From contig OMTC01000075.1 of assembly GCA_900313845.1 (NCBI GenBank), forward strand, positions 1 to 10,694: a stretch of 10,694 nucleotides of DNA, given 5' to 3'. Source of the DNA: an uncultured Prevotellaceae bacterium (lineage in GTDB: Bacteria; Bacteroidota; Bacteroidia; Bacteroidales; Bacteroidaceae). Shown here one piece after another: positions 1 to 5,967 of the stretch. The position numbers and the translations under genes were made by a program. How positions within the stretch are numbered: position 1 is the first letter of the stretch; each line of letters begins with the position of its first letter. The notes beneath the pieces are model-generated. The model saw only the letters and a list, made by a program, of their open reading frames with translations, searched no databases and was not told where the DNA came from.

Positions 1-290
1 GCTTCGCGGTTGGTCAAATCACTGCCAACTGCCGTGACGTTATGGACTTTGCCGTTGCCATCGGTCACTTGGTCAGCAATGATGATCATGCCAGCAGTCG
101 AGGCATTGGTACTGTAAGCATCAATCCCCATAAAAGTGGCATTGCCAGTAGCACCGCTATAGCTATACTTAAGTCGGTTGCCATTAGCATCTGCTACCAC
201 CACATCCTCAGCCTGTACCACAATTGGCAGACAAAAAGCAATGAAAAGGCATAGACCCAATCGTCGCATGTTAGGAATGTTTTTTCTCAT
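1..290 (-). CDS. Secreted protein, N-terminal part, probably BspA-type leucine-rich repeat protein
   Basis: Only the first 96 codons are in the window; the gene runs off the left edge. Read on the minus strand from the ATG at 290, the protein starts with a basic N-region (MRKN, MRR) and a hydrophobic stretch (LGLCLFIAFCLPIVV) ending QA|ED, a good signal peptide with cleavage near residue 31. The mature part is rich in Gly, Ser, Thr and Asn and contains YSYSGATGNATFMGI and IIIADQVTDGNGKVHNVTAVG. The last segment resembles the 'DGKTYTVTAIG' strands that open BspA-like leucine-rich-repeat surface proteins of Prevotella and relatives. The LRR array itself would lie outside the window, so the family call is inference. 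A second ATG at 269 (MRRLGL) is in frame and also gives a good signal peptide. The gene follows the Kelch-TM-AraC regulator in the same direction, across a 155-bp gap with repeated motifs, so it is a plausible target of it. Confidence 0.65.
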   Translation of the reverse strand, partial: MRKNIPNMRRLGLCLFIAFCLPIVVQAEDVVVADANGNRLKYSYSGATGNATFMGIDAYSTNASTAGMIIIADQVTDGNGKVHNVTAVGSDLTNRE

Positions 291-346
291 AGCTAATATA
301 ATTATATGTTAGTAAATATTATATCCGTTTTTCACAATTGATTATG

Positions 347-354
347 TAAAGATA
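347..354 (-). promoter_or_regulatory. Candidate -7 box for the secreted protein gene
   Basis: On the minus strand this reads TATCTTTA, one base from the Bacteroidetes -7 consensus TAnnTTTG. A transcript would start near 340 and have a leader of about 50 nt. No TTG lies 19-21 bp upstream; the 369-390 inverted repeat sits there instead. That fits a weak or activator-dependent promoter, but the call is tentative. Confidence 0.3.
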
Positions 355-368
355 GGAAAAGCAAGGCT

Positions 369-390
369 TTTGGATAAGAAAATATCCAAA
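369..390. promoter_or_regulatory. Inverted repeat, candidate operator
   Basis: A perfect 8-bp inverted repeat, TTTGGATA / TATCCAAA, separated by 6 nt (AGAAAA). It lies 15 bp upstream of the candidate -7 box of the secreted protein gene, where a -33 element would be expected. It may be a dyad operator or a small hairpin. The geometry (8-6-8) equals that of the repeat at 418-439, though the arm sequence differs. Confidence 0.4.
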
Positions 391-394
391 TTTC

Positions 395-424
395 TACTAA
401 CATGTCATAAAAAACTTACTAACA
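395..424. repeat. TACTAACA direct repeat, 22 bp apart (inverted copy at 307-314)
   Basis: The octamer TACTAACA occurs at 395-402 and again at 417-424, so the copies are 22 bp apart, about two helical turns. Its exact reverse complement TGTTAGTA occurs at 307-314, and a 7-of-8 inverted copy (TGTTAGT) at 433-439. All lie in the 155 bp between the AraC-type regulator and the secreted protein gene. AraC-family proteins typically bind direct half-sites about two turns apart, so these are candidate sites for the neighbouring regulator. The copies at 417 and 433 also form the arms of a likely terminator, which is a competing explanation for those two. Confidence 0.4.
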
Positions 425-439
425 ATCGATTTTGTTAGT
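409..439 (-). terminator. Probable terminator of the Kelch-TM-AraC regulator gene
   Basis: Read on the minus strand, six bases beyond the regulator's stop codon comes the stem ACTAACAA, loop AATCGA, stem TTGTTAGT, then AAG and a run of six T (409-414 on the plus strand are A). This is an intrinsic-terminator layout, although the 8-bp stem is AT-rich and so weak. The same sequence could serve as a dyad operator for the next gene. Confidence 0.5.
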
Positions 440-445
440 CAAAGA

Positions 446-2107
446 TTATTCTTCATTCTTCATTTTCAAACTCCACTCCTTAGGAGTTATTCCTGTGAAA
501 TATTTAAAGGTGCGGAAGAATGAAGTCTCGTTGGAAAAACCTGCCTCCTCAACAATTGCAGAGATTTTCCTATCGGGTTGAATGGTTAACAACTCTTTGG
601 CATACTCCACCCTATAGCCATTCACAAAATTGGCAAACGAACTGATATGACGAGCCTTGATACATTTAGTGATGTTGTTAGTGGATACGCCCAATTCATC
701 GGCAACATCAGAAACTTTTAGCCTACTCTTTCGATAAAGTTTCTGCTCGTCCATCAAAATACAGATGCGTTCAAACAAAGCAAAGTCGGCTTCGGGTGTT
801 TCAAGACTCTCAGCCCACTCTCCTGTCTTTTCTTGATAGAATGGAGAATTTGTCTTTCTACGGCGGCGTATCAAATAGAATGTCATCATGGCAACACATG
901 CCACGATGACTAACACCCACCACAACCAAGGGTTCCAAGCTCGATTCTCCACAACTCGTGGTTTGCCCAATGGCAAAAGATAGGACGAGGCAAGCGGTTT
1001 GAAATTGTCATCACGAACACCTCCCACCAGCACCAAATCGCCATTGTCGGTCAGCACGGGGTCCGTATATCCTATACACTCCAATGGGTCAGTATAATAT
1101 AAGGTAATGGGCGCACACTGTCCCTTCTCAGTAAGTTTGTACGCTATCGACACCACGTACAAACGATTGCTATCATCGAATCCTACGATATAAGCTTTTC
1201 CCGTATTTCTGTCGGCAATCAGGTTGCTCATATAGGAGATCTTCCCCCACTTGCTCCGAGTGGGAATGGAGTCCGACAAGGGCAACAAAGAGAAATCGGT
1301 GCCAACCACCTTTGCCACTGCCAACTGCCCTGCATCGTTGCTCACAAGAAGAAGATAGGCATAAACGCCGTTTTCTTCATCTCCAATAATTCTGTTGCTA
1401 TCGTCGGACAAGGTTGTGGCATGGAAGGGTAGCCATTCGCTAAACAAAGGTACACAGAAGGGGTCGCCTTTGAGGCGGTCGATGACGATGGAGTCGAACC
1501 GATTGCCATGGATATCTGAGCTACTGAATATCATCGCATCGTCGGGACCCGTCGGGAATATATGGGGGCAGCTACGCGACTGGGATACTTTTTTCACAAA
1601 GGAGAATTGCTTCTTTCCGTCGAAAAGCTCGATGGAATCGCCTGCATACCAGTTGCCTGCTATCACGACGCTACCGTTACCAAGCAAAGAGGCATGGGCA
1701 AGGCTGCGCTTCATGTCCAGGCATCCGAACCCTTCGAAGGAGTGGGTGGATGGGTGATAAATCTCGGCAGGGAAGGTTTGTCCGATGCCAAGAGCCTTTT
1801 CATGTCCACCCGCTATCAGCACATCGCCCGACTTGAGCTGAACAAAAAAACCGTCGTCGTGCTCATAGACGGTTTTCATCAAATGCCATGCGCCATCACG
1901 AAAGTACTCTGCTGTTGACGTTGGGATAAAACCATTCGTATGACCGCCAACAACAACCACTTCTCCCTCTACATAAAAAATGTTACAACCACCACGCGGC
2001 GTATGCAAATCGGGCATACGCTCCACGGACAGTTTCACTGTGCGATATGCCCATGCGGGCAGTGCAATCAGACTGACGATTAGCAGGATTAAGCTCTTCT
2101 TTACCAT
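446..2107 (-). CDS. Membrane-spanning transcriptional regulator: Kelch-like periplasmic sensor, one TM helix, AraC-type DNA-binding domain
   Basis: The start chosen is the ATG at 2107, giving 553 aa; an upstream TTG at 2119 would only lengthen the signal peptide. Residues 1-20 (MVKKSLILLIVSLIALPAWA) are a signal peptide. Residues about 25-385 hold Kelch-like blades with strand-GG motifs (VVVVGGH at 54-55, VLIAGGH at 100-101, VVIAGN near 150, LVLVGG at 362-363), some followed by the typical aromatic/Trp strand (AEYFRDGAWHLM). Residues 394-413 are one hydrophobic helix followed by RRRRK, so the C-terminus is cytoplasmic. Residues 439-545 form an AraC/HTH_18 domain: first helix-turn-helix near 463-486 (VSDVADELGVS), second near 514-542 (AIVEEAGFSNETSFFRTFKYFTGITP). 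There is no histidine kinase or receiver domain, so I infer one-component signalling across the inner membrane. The ligand is unknown. The last codons (KMKNEE) lie inside the AATGAAGAATGAAGAAT repeat. The likely target is the secreted protein gene downstream. Confidence 0.85.
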   Translation of the reverse strand: MVKKSLILLIVSLIALPAWAYRTVKLSVERMPDLHTPRGGCNIFYVEGEVVVVGGHTNGFIPTSTAEYFRDGAWHLMKTVYEHDDGFFVQLKSGDVLIAGGHEKALGIGQTFPAEIYHPSTHSFEGFGCLDMKRSLAHASLLGNGSVVIAGNWYAGDSIELFDGKKQFSFVKKVSQSRSCPHIFPTGPDDAMIFSSSDIHGNRFDSIVIDRLKGDPFCVPLFSEWLPFHATTLSDDSNRIIGDEENGVYAYLLLVSNDAGQLAVAKVVGTDFSLLPLSDSIPTRSKWGKISYMSNLIADRNTGKAYIVGFDDSNRLYVVSIAYKLTEKGQCAPITLYYTDPLECIGYTDPVLTDNGDLVLVGGVRDDNFKPLASSYLLPLGKPRVVENRAWNPWLWWVLVIVACVAMMTFYLIRRRRKTNSPFYQEKTGEWAESLETPEADFALFERICILMDEQKLYRKSRLKVSDVADELGVSTNNITKCIKARHISSFANFVNGYRVEYAKELLTIQPDRKISAIVEEAGFSNETSFFRTFKYFTGITPKEWSLKMKNEE

Positions 2108-2161
2108 TTCGCACGGCAAAACTACTCATTTTTTCTCAATTAACCAAAGGGATAAGTTAAA

Positions 2162-2240
2162 AGTTAAAAATTAAAAGTTAAAAGCCATCCGGATGGTTTA
2201 ATTTCTTATTCTCTCATTTTTTAACTTTTAATTTTTAACT
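2162..2240. repeat. AT-rich inverted repeat element flanking a 12-bp palindrome
   Basis: Arms at 2162-2183 and 2219-2240 are perfect 22-bp reverse complements, built from GTTAAAA and AATTAAAA words. Between them lies the perfect palindrome CCATCCGGATGG (2185-2196). The element fills much of the gap between metY and the regulator, both on the minus strand. Seventeen bases at 2197-2213 recur in reverse complement at 9863-9879, inside a similar inverted repeat, so this is a dispersed intergenic element. Transcribed, it could fold into a long hairpin and act as terminator, attenuator or RNA stabiliser. No clear promoter for the regulator is visible here; TATCCCTTTG on the minus strand (2145-2154) misses the TAnnTTTG form by one extra base. 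Confidence 0.65.
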
Positions 2241-2249
2241 CTTCATTAT

Positions 2250-2265
2250 CTTCCCCTCGGGGAAG
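2250..2265 (-). terminator. Hairpin downstream of metY, possible terminator
   Basis: CTTCCC-CTCG-GGGAAG is a perfect 6-bp GC-rich stem with a 4-nt loop, 13 nt beyond the metY stop on the minus strand. No run of T follows directly, but the AT-rich inverted repeat at 2162-2240 comes next. It is either a terminator or a 3'-end-stabilising hairpin. Confidence 0.4.
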
Positions 2266-2278
2266 TCGGATGGGGGCT

Positions 2279-3568
2279 TCAGATTTGGTCGAATGCTTGT
2301 GCGAGGTCTTCGAGGATGTCGTCGATGTGTTCCGTACCAATGGAGAAACGGATTGTGGAAGGAGTGATGTGCTGTTCGGCAAGCTCTTCAGGCGAAAGCT
2401 GAGAGTGAGTAGTGGTGTAAGGATGAATCACCAAACTCTTCACGTCGGCAACATTGGCAAGGAGAGAGAAGATTTGGAGCGAATCGATGAATTTCCAAGC
2501 TGCTTCCTGTCCGCCCTTGATTTCGAAGGTGAAGATACTGCCAGCACCCTTAGGGAAATACTTCTTGTAAAGTTCGTGGTCGGGATGCTCAGGCAGAGAA
2601 GGATGATTCACTTTTGCCACCTTTGGATGGTTCTTCAAGAAATCCACCACTTTCAGTGCATTCTCCACATGACGCTCCACACGCAGACTCAGAGTTTCCA
2701 AGCCCTGCAAGAGAATGAAGGCATTGAAAGGAGAAAGTGTAGCACCTGTATCACGAAGGATGACGGCACGAATACGAGTGACAAATGCTGCTGCACCAGC
2801 CACATCAGCAAAAATCGCTCCATGATAGGATGGTTCAGGCTTGGCAAGTGTAGGATACTTGTCGGCATTGGCTTTCCAATCAAACTTGCCACCATCTACG
2901 ATGACGCCACCGAGCGATGAGCCATGACCTCCGATGAATTTCGTAGCAGAATGAACCACGATGTCAACTCCATGCTCCAATGGACGAATGAGATATGGAG
3001 TGCCGAACGTGTTATCCACAATGAAAACCACGTTATGACGATGTGCCACTTCAGCCACTGCCTCGAAATTCAGCACGTCACCGTTTGGATTGCCGAAGGT
3101 CTCCGCAAACACCACCTTCGTGTTAGGTTGGATGGCAGCTTCCAAAGCAACCAAGTCGTTCACCTTCACAATCGTGTTTGTGATGCCCTGAGTAGCAAGT
3201 GTGTGCGTGATGAGGTTGAAAGTACCACCATATATATTATCAGCAGCCACGATGTGGTCACCTGCCTGCACGATGTTCTGCAACGCGTAAGTGATGGCAG
3301 CAGCACCACTGGCAACAGCAAGACCTGCCACACCGCCTTCGAGAGCAGCCACACGGTCCTCAAAAACGCCCTGGGTGGAATTGGTGAGGCGACCGTAGAT
3401 ATTACCTGCATCGCGCAAACCGAAGCGGTCGGCAGCATGCTGAGAGTTATGGAACACGTATGATGTGGTCTGATAAATAGGAACGGCACGTGCGTCGGTT
3501 GCTGGATCAGCCTGTTCTTGTCCCACATGAACTTGCAAAGTCTCGAAACGATAATTCTTCTTACTCAT
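2279..3568 (-). CDS. metY: O-acetylhomoserine sulfhydrylase (O-acetylhomoserine aminocarboxypropyltransferase)
   Basis: A 429-aa cytoplasmic PLP enzyme of the Cys/Met metabolism family. It makes homocysteine (or methionine) from O-acetylhomoserine and sulfide (or methanethiol) in methionine synthesis. The start is the ATG at 3568 (MSKKNYRFETLQVHVGQE), preceded by a purine-rich Shine-Dalgarno (GAAAGGAAAAAG on the minus strand); the reading frame is open further upstream but has no family similarity. Visible motifs are YGR at 58-60 (phosphate contact), SGAAA at 87-91, Y113, D185 in FIVDNTFGTPYL, the PLP lysine K210 in SATKFIGGHG, and the C-terminal SLLANVADVKSLVIHP (368-383) with R407. The length and the long insert around 225-265 fit MetY better than the shorter MetB/MetC enzymes. 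The gene is divergent from an Lrp/AsnC regulator, which probably controls it. No defects seen. Confidence 0.95.
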   Translation of the reverse strand: MSKKNYRFETLQVHVGQEQADPATDARAVPIYQTTSYVFHNSQHAADRFGLRDAGNIYGRLTNSTQGVFEDRVAALEGGVAGLAVASGAAAITYALQNIVQAGDHIVAADNIYGGTFNLITHTLATQGITNTIVKVNDLVALEAAIQPNTKVVFAETFGNPNGDVLNFEAVAEVAHRHNVVFIVDNTFGTPYLIRPLEHGVDIVVHSATKFIGGHGSSLGGVIVDGGKFDWKANADKYPTLAKPEPSYHGAIFADVAGAAAFVTRIRAVILRDTGATLSPFNAFILLQGLETLSLRVERHVENALKVVDFLKNHPKVAKVNHPSLPEHPDHELYKKYFPKGAGSIFTFEIKGGQEAAWKFIDSLQIFSLLANVADVKSLVIHPYTTTHSQLSPEELAEQHITPSTIRFSIGTEHIDDILEDLAQAFDQI

Positions 3569-3615
3569 AACTTTTTCCTTTCTTTTATTTTGTTTTATAG
3601 TTGAATTTTCTGGTG

Positions 3616-3623
3616 CAAAGGTA
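3616..3623 (-). promoter_or_regulatory. metY promoter -7 box
   Basis: The minus strand reads TACCTTTG, a perfect match to the Bacteroidetes -7 consensus TAnnTTTG. This would give a leader of about 40 nt before the metY ATG at 3568. The -33 region, 20 bp upstream, is T-rich but has no clear TTG. Confidence 0.6.
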
Positions 3624-3652
3624 GAGCATTCCAAAAAATCGAAAAAGAAGAA

Positions 3653-3682
3653 TTGAATATTTAGAAAAAGTCACTATATTTG
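3653..3682 (+). promoter_or_regulatory. Promoter of the Lrp/AsnC regulator gene
   Basis: TTG at 3653-3655 and TATATTTG at 3675-3682 are 19 bp apart, matching the Bacteroidetes TTTG-(19-21)-TAnnTTTG promoter. It lies about 40 bp upstream of the ATG at 3722. The -7 box is enclosed by the arms of the inverted repeat 3661-3709, which points to autoregulation. Confidence 0.65.
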
Positions 3683-3709
3683 CAACTCAAAACTTAGACT
3701 TTTTTCTAA
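3661..3709. promoter_or_regulatory. Long inverted repeat, candidate Lrp/AsnC operator between metY and its regulator
   Basis: TTAGAAAAAGTC (3661-3672) and GACTTTTTTCTAA (3697-3709) are reverse complements apart from one extra T, with 24 nt between them. Within the arms are two smaller dyads, TAG-N9-CTA (3662-3676) and TAG-N8-CTA (3695-3708). The E. coli Lrp consensus has the form YAG-N9-CTR, so both arms look like Lrp-type boxes. The pair brackets the -7 box of the regulator and sits 38 bp upstream of the metY -7 box. Assignment to the adjacent regulator is inference. Confidence 0.5.
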
Positions 3710-3721
3710 AACTGAACAAAT

Positions 3722-4270
3722 ATGGCACCCGAAACAGAATCTACTGAAGGAAGAAACGCAACTAACTCGCTGGACTACAGCACTCGAGAAGCAGAAAAAA
3801 GAAATCAATTCTATCATTTGGACGAGAAAGACGAAGACATTCTTCGCGCTCTGCAACAAAACGCTCGACTTACCAACAAGGAATTAGCGGCAAAGATTCA
3901 CCTATCCACCACCCCCACATTCGAACGAGTGAAACGTTTGGAGCGACTGGGCTATATCCAACAATACACCGCCATCCTCAACGCATCCAAACTCAACAAG
4001 GGTTTCACGGTGTTCTGTAGTGTGAAACTGCGAAGACTCAGCGCCGAACTTGCCGAAGCATTCACCAACATGGTGCGACAAGTGCCCGAAGTGACAGAGT
4101 GCTACAACATCTCAGGCAGTTTCGACTATCTCCTGCGCATTCAGTCACCCGACATGAAATACTACCAGCAGTTTCTCCTCAAGGTCATCGGCAGGCATGA
4201 AAACGTGGCTTCTTTGGAAAGCACCTTCGTCATGGAAGAAATCAAACACGAATATAGCGTGAGCGTGTAA
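3722..4270 (+). CDS. Lrp/AsnC family transcriptional regulator
   Basis: A 182-aa DNA-binding protein. Residues 32-92 form the N-terminal helix-turn-helix (LDEKDEDILRALQQNARLTNKELA, then HLSTTPTFERVKRLERLGYI). Residues about 95-180 form the RAM ligand-binding and oligomerisation domain, with the conserved GSFDYLLRI (132-140). The family usually has about 150-160 aa; here a charged, probably disordered extension of about 30 residues (MAPETESTEGRNATNS...) precedes the helix-turn-helix. No internal ATG lies near the domain start, so the extended start is kept. No Shine-Dalgarno is seen. The gene is divergent from metY across a 153-bp region with promoters for both genes and a paired operator candidate. 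I infer control of methionine or sulfur metabolism, with a sulfur amino acid as a plausible effector. The thioredoxin-fold gene follows 28 bp downstream and may be cotranscribed. Confidence 0.9.
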   Translation: MAPETESTEGRNATNSLDYSTREAEKRNQFYHLDEKDEDILRALQQNARLTNKELAAKIHLSTTPTFERVKRLERLGYIQQYTAILNASKLNKGFTVFCSVKLRRLSAELAEAFTNMVRQVPEVTECYNISGSFDYLLRIQSPDMKYYQQFLLKVIGRHENVASLESTFVMEEIKHEYSVSV

Positions 4271-4298
4271 AGCATATCAACAAAAAACAAAACAACCC

Positions 4299-5885
4299 AT
4301 GAACAAGAGAGTTTTCATTACCATTCTGCTTGCCATGCTTCTTATTCCTGTCAGCATGGAGGCAAAGAAGAAAGAGAAGAAGAAGGAAGTGTCGCAGTTG
4401 ATGAACTACCCAAGTGCAGAGCTGAGCGAGTATCGCTTGCACGGCGGCGAAGTAGTCATTAAGGGGCACATTGTGATACCGGAAGAAGCTAATGGCGAGA
4501 AGATTCCTGAAGAGTTTCTCGAAAAGATGAATGGTGCTATCCAAGTCATCATGCGCGACTACATCGTCCGTAAGGAGAAGACCTCCCTCATTGAATTCAA
4601 GTCCGATGGCACATTCTTGCACAAACTCCATGTGCCCTATCCTATGTTCGTGCTGGTCTATCCTTTGGCAATGGTGTATGCCTGTCCTGGCGACACGTTG
4701 GAGATGACGATTGACCCTGCAAAGCCATCGCGCGAAGAAGGCATCGCATGGGACGGAACAGGAGTGAGCGGTGAGGTAACCAAGTTGACTGAAAAGATAA
4801 GAACCACCTATTGCAACTTTCCAAGGGAACATGTTGAAGAGCAAGGACCTGATTCTGTGATGAAGTGGAAGGACGTGCAGGTGGCACGGCTGGACGACAT
4901 GGTTCGGAAGATGAACGCTGGCCTGCCCGAACTTGAAGGATGTTCGCCTTTGGCTTCCGACATTCTGCGCACCTATATCGTCACGCAGCACATGATGAAT
5001 ATCTGTGACACCTACATGTCTCTTGAAAACAACGTTGACAGCACCTATTGGCAACAATACTTCAGTTTCATTGCTCCCCGCGAGAAATATCTGCTCGACA
5101 ATCCGCTACTGATGATTGCCGGCGACGAGTTTTTCTTCAACAGGGTAGAGTACTATCCTTTCCGTCCCATGCATGGCAGAGTACTCAATTATATGCCTTT
5201 CGACTACGACCCCCAAATAGCAGAAGCCATCGCACAGGAGAAGGTCGTTTATAGTCGTGAGTTCAGAAGAAATGCCATGAACGAGTTACATGACAAACTG
5301 CACATCAGTCCCACCAATTTCAGCGCACAGGTGTGCCAGCTTCGCGATGTTTTCAACACTTTGGATTGGCATGGAGACAACTATGACCAGGCAGCCGACG
5401 AGGTGGCAGCCGCGATGTCTGTCATTACCCATCCCGAACTGATTCGTCGTGCCGTACTGACCTATCGCGACTACGTGAAAGAGAAAGAGGCGAAAGTGGT
5501 GGAACAGAAGCCAATGACCAAAGGCGACAGCATCTTCCAGCGCATCATCGAACCATATAAGGGCAACGTACTCTATGTTGATTTCTGGGAAATGTCGTGC
5601 GGACCTTGCCGAGCAACAATGCTCCACATGCGCGACGAGGTGGAAGCCAACATGAACAAGCCCGTGAAATACCTCTACATCACTGACGACACACCCGAGA
5701 ATTGTTCATCGTTCCTTGAACCCAACAAAATCCGTGGCGAACATATCTTCATCACCCGCAGCGAATGGGGTTACCTGCAAGAAAAGTTCCAGTTCAGCGG
5801 CATCCCCTTCGTCATACTCTTCGACAAAAAGGGAAATCAACGTGAAAACGTGACAGTGGAGCAGTTGCTGAACGAAGCGGAATAG
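4299..5885 (+). CDS. Periplasmic thioredoxin-fold protein (TlpA/ResA-like C-terminal domain)
   Basis: A 528-aa exported protein. Residues 1-22 are a signal peptide (MNKRVFITILLAMLLIPVSMEA), followed by a lysine-rich segment (KKKEKKKE, 23-30). Residues about 45-140 look like the beta-rich N-terminal domain common in Bacteroidetes thioredoxin-like proteins (DUF4369-like, with YACPGDTLEMTID at 127-139). A mainly helical region of about 250 residues follows (155-410). The C-terminal thioredoxin fold starts near 415: NVLYVDFWEMSCGPCRATM carries the redox motif CGPC (434-437), and the cis-proline is in SGIPFVILFD (P503). Such proteins act in disulfide reduction or isomerisation in the periplasm; the substrate is unknown. 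The protein ends soon after the last beta hairpin. The 28-bp gap behind the Lrp/AsnC gene suggests cotranscription, but no functional link with metY can be shown. Confidence 0.85.
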   Translation: MNKRVFITILLAMLLIPVSMEAKKKEKKKEVSQLMNYPSAELSEYRLHGGEVVIKGHIVIPEEANGEKIPEEFLEKMNGAIQVIMRDYIVRKEKTSLIEFKSDGTFLHKLHVPYPMFVLVYPLAMVYACPGDTLEMTIDPAKPSREEGIAWDGTGVSGEVTKLTEKIRTTYCNFPREHVEEQGPDSVMKWKDVQVARLDDMVRKMNAGLPELEGCSPLASDILRTYIVTQHMMNICDTYMSLENNVDSTYWQQYFSFIAPREKYLLDNPLLMIAGDEFFFNRVEYYPFRPMHGRVLNYMPFDYDPQIAEAIAQEKVVYSREFRRNAMNELHDKLHISPTNFSAQVCQLRDVFNTLDWHGDNYDQAADEVAAAMSVITHPELIRRAVLTYRDYVKEKEAKVVEQKPMTKGDSIFQRIIEPYKGNVLYVDFWEMSCGPCRATMLHMRDEVEANMNKPVKYLYITDDTPENCSSFLEPNKIRGEHIFITRSEWGYLQEKFQFSGIPFVILFDKKGNQRENVTVEQLLNEAE

Positions 5886-5908
5886 TCGCTTCGCTGAAAT
5901 GAAGAATG

Positions 5909-5967
5909 AAGAATGAAGAATGAAAATTACTCATCCTAGATCAGAGGAAAATTCGTTCTTCATTTTT
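5909..5967. terminator. Hairpin between convergent genes, candidate bidirectional terminator
   Basis: Sixteen pairs (two G-U wobbles) form between 5909-5924 and 5952-5967, with a 27-nt loop; T-rich sequence follows on the plus strand. It sits between the thioredoxin-fold gene and the convergent barrel gene, and its right arm covers the stop codon of the latter. The left arm is made of tandem GAAGAAT words (5899-5922), the same repeat found at the 3' end of the Kelch-TM-AraC gene. Confidence 0.45.

Noticed and set aside
2119..2119. TTG start for the Kelch-TM-AraC gene
   Set aside because: The ATG at 2107 gives a complete signal peptide with a basic start; the TTG adds four residues without benefit.
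2270..2920. 216-codon open frame on the plus strand opposite metY
   Set aside because: Antisense shadow of a strongly conserved enzyme gene; the translation is Cys/His-rich with no recognisable domain. The same holds for the frames at 2924-3463 and 3166-3528.
4242..5057. 271-codon open frame opposite the thioredoxin-fold gene
   Set aside because: Antisense shadow; the plus-strand protein has a signal peptide and the CGPC motif, while this one is His-rich and lacks any pattern.
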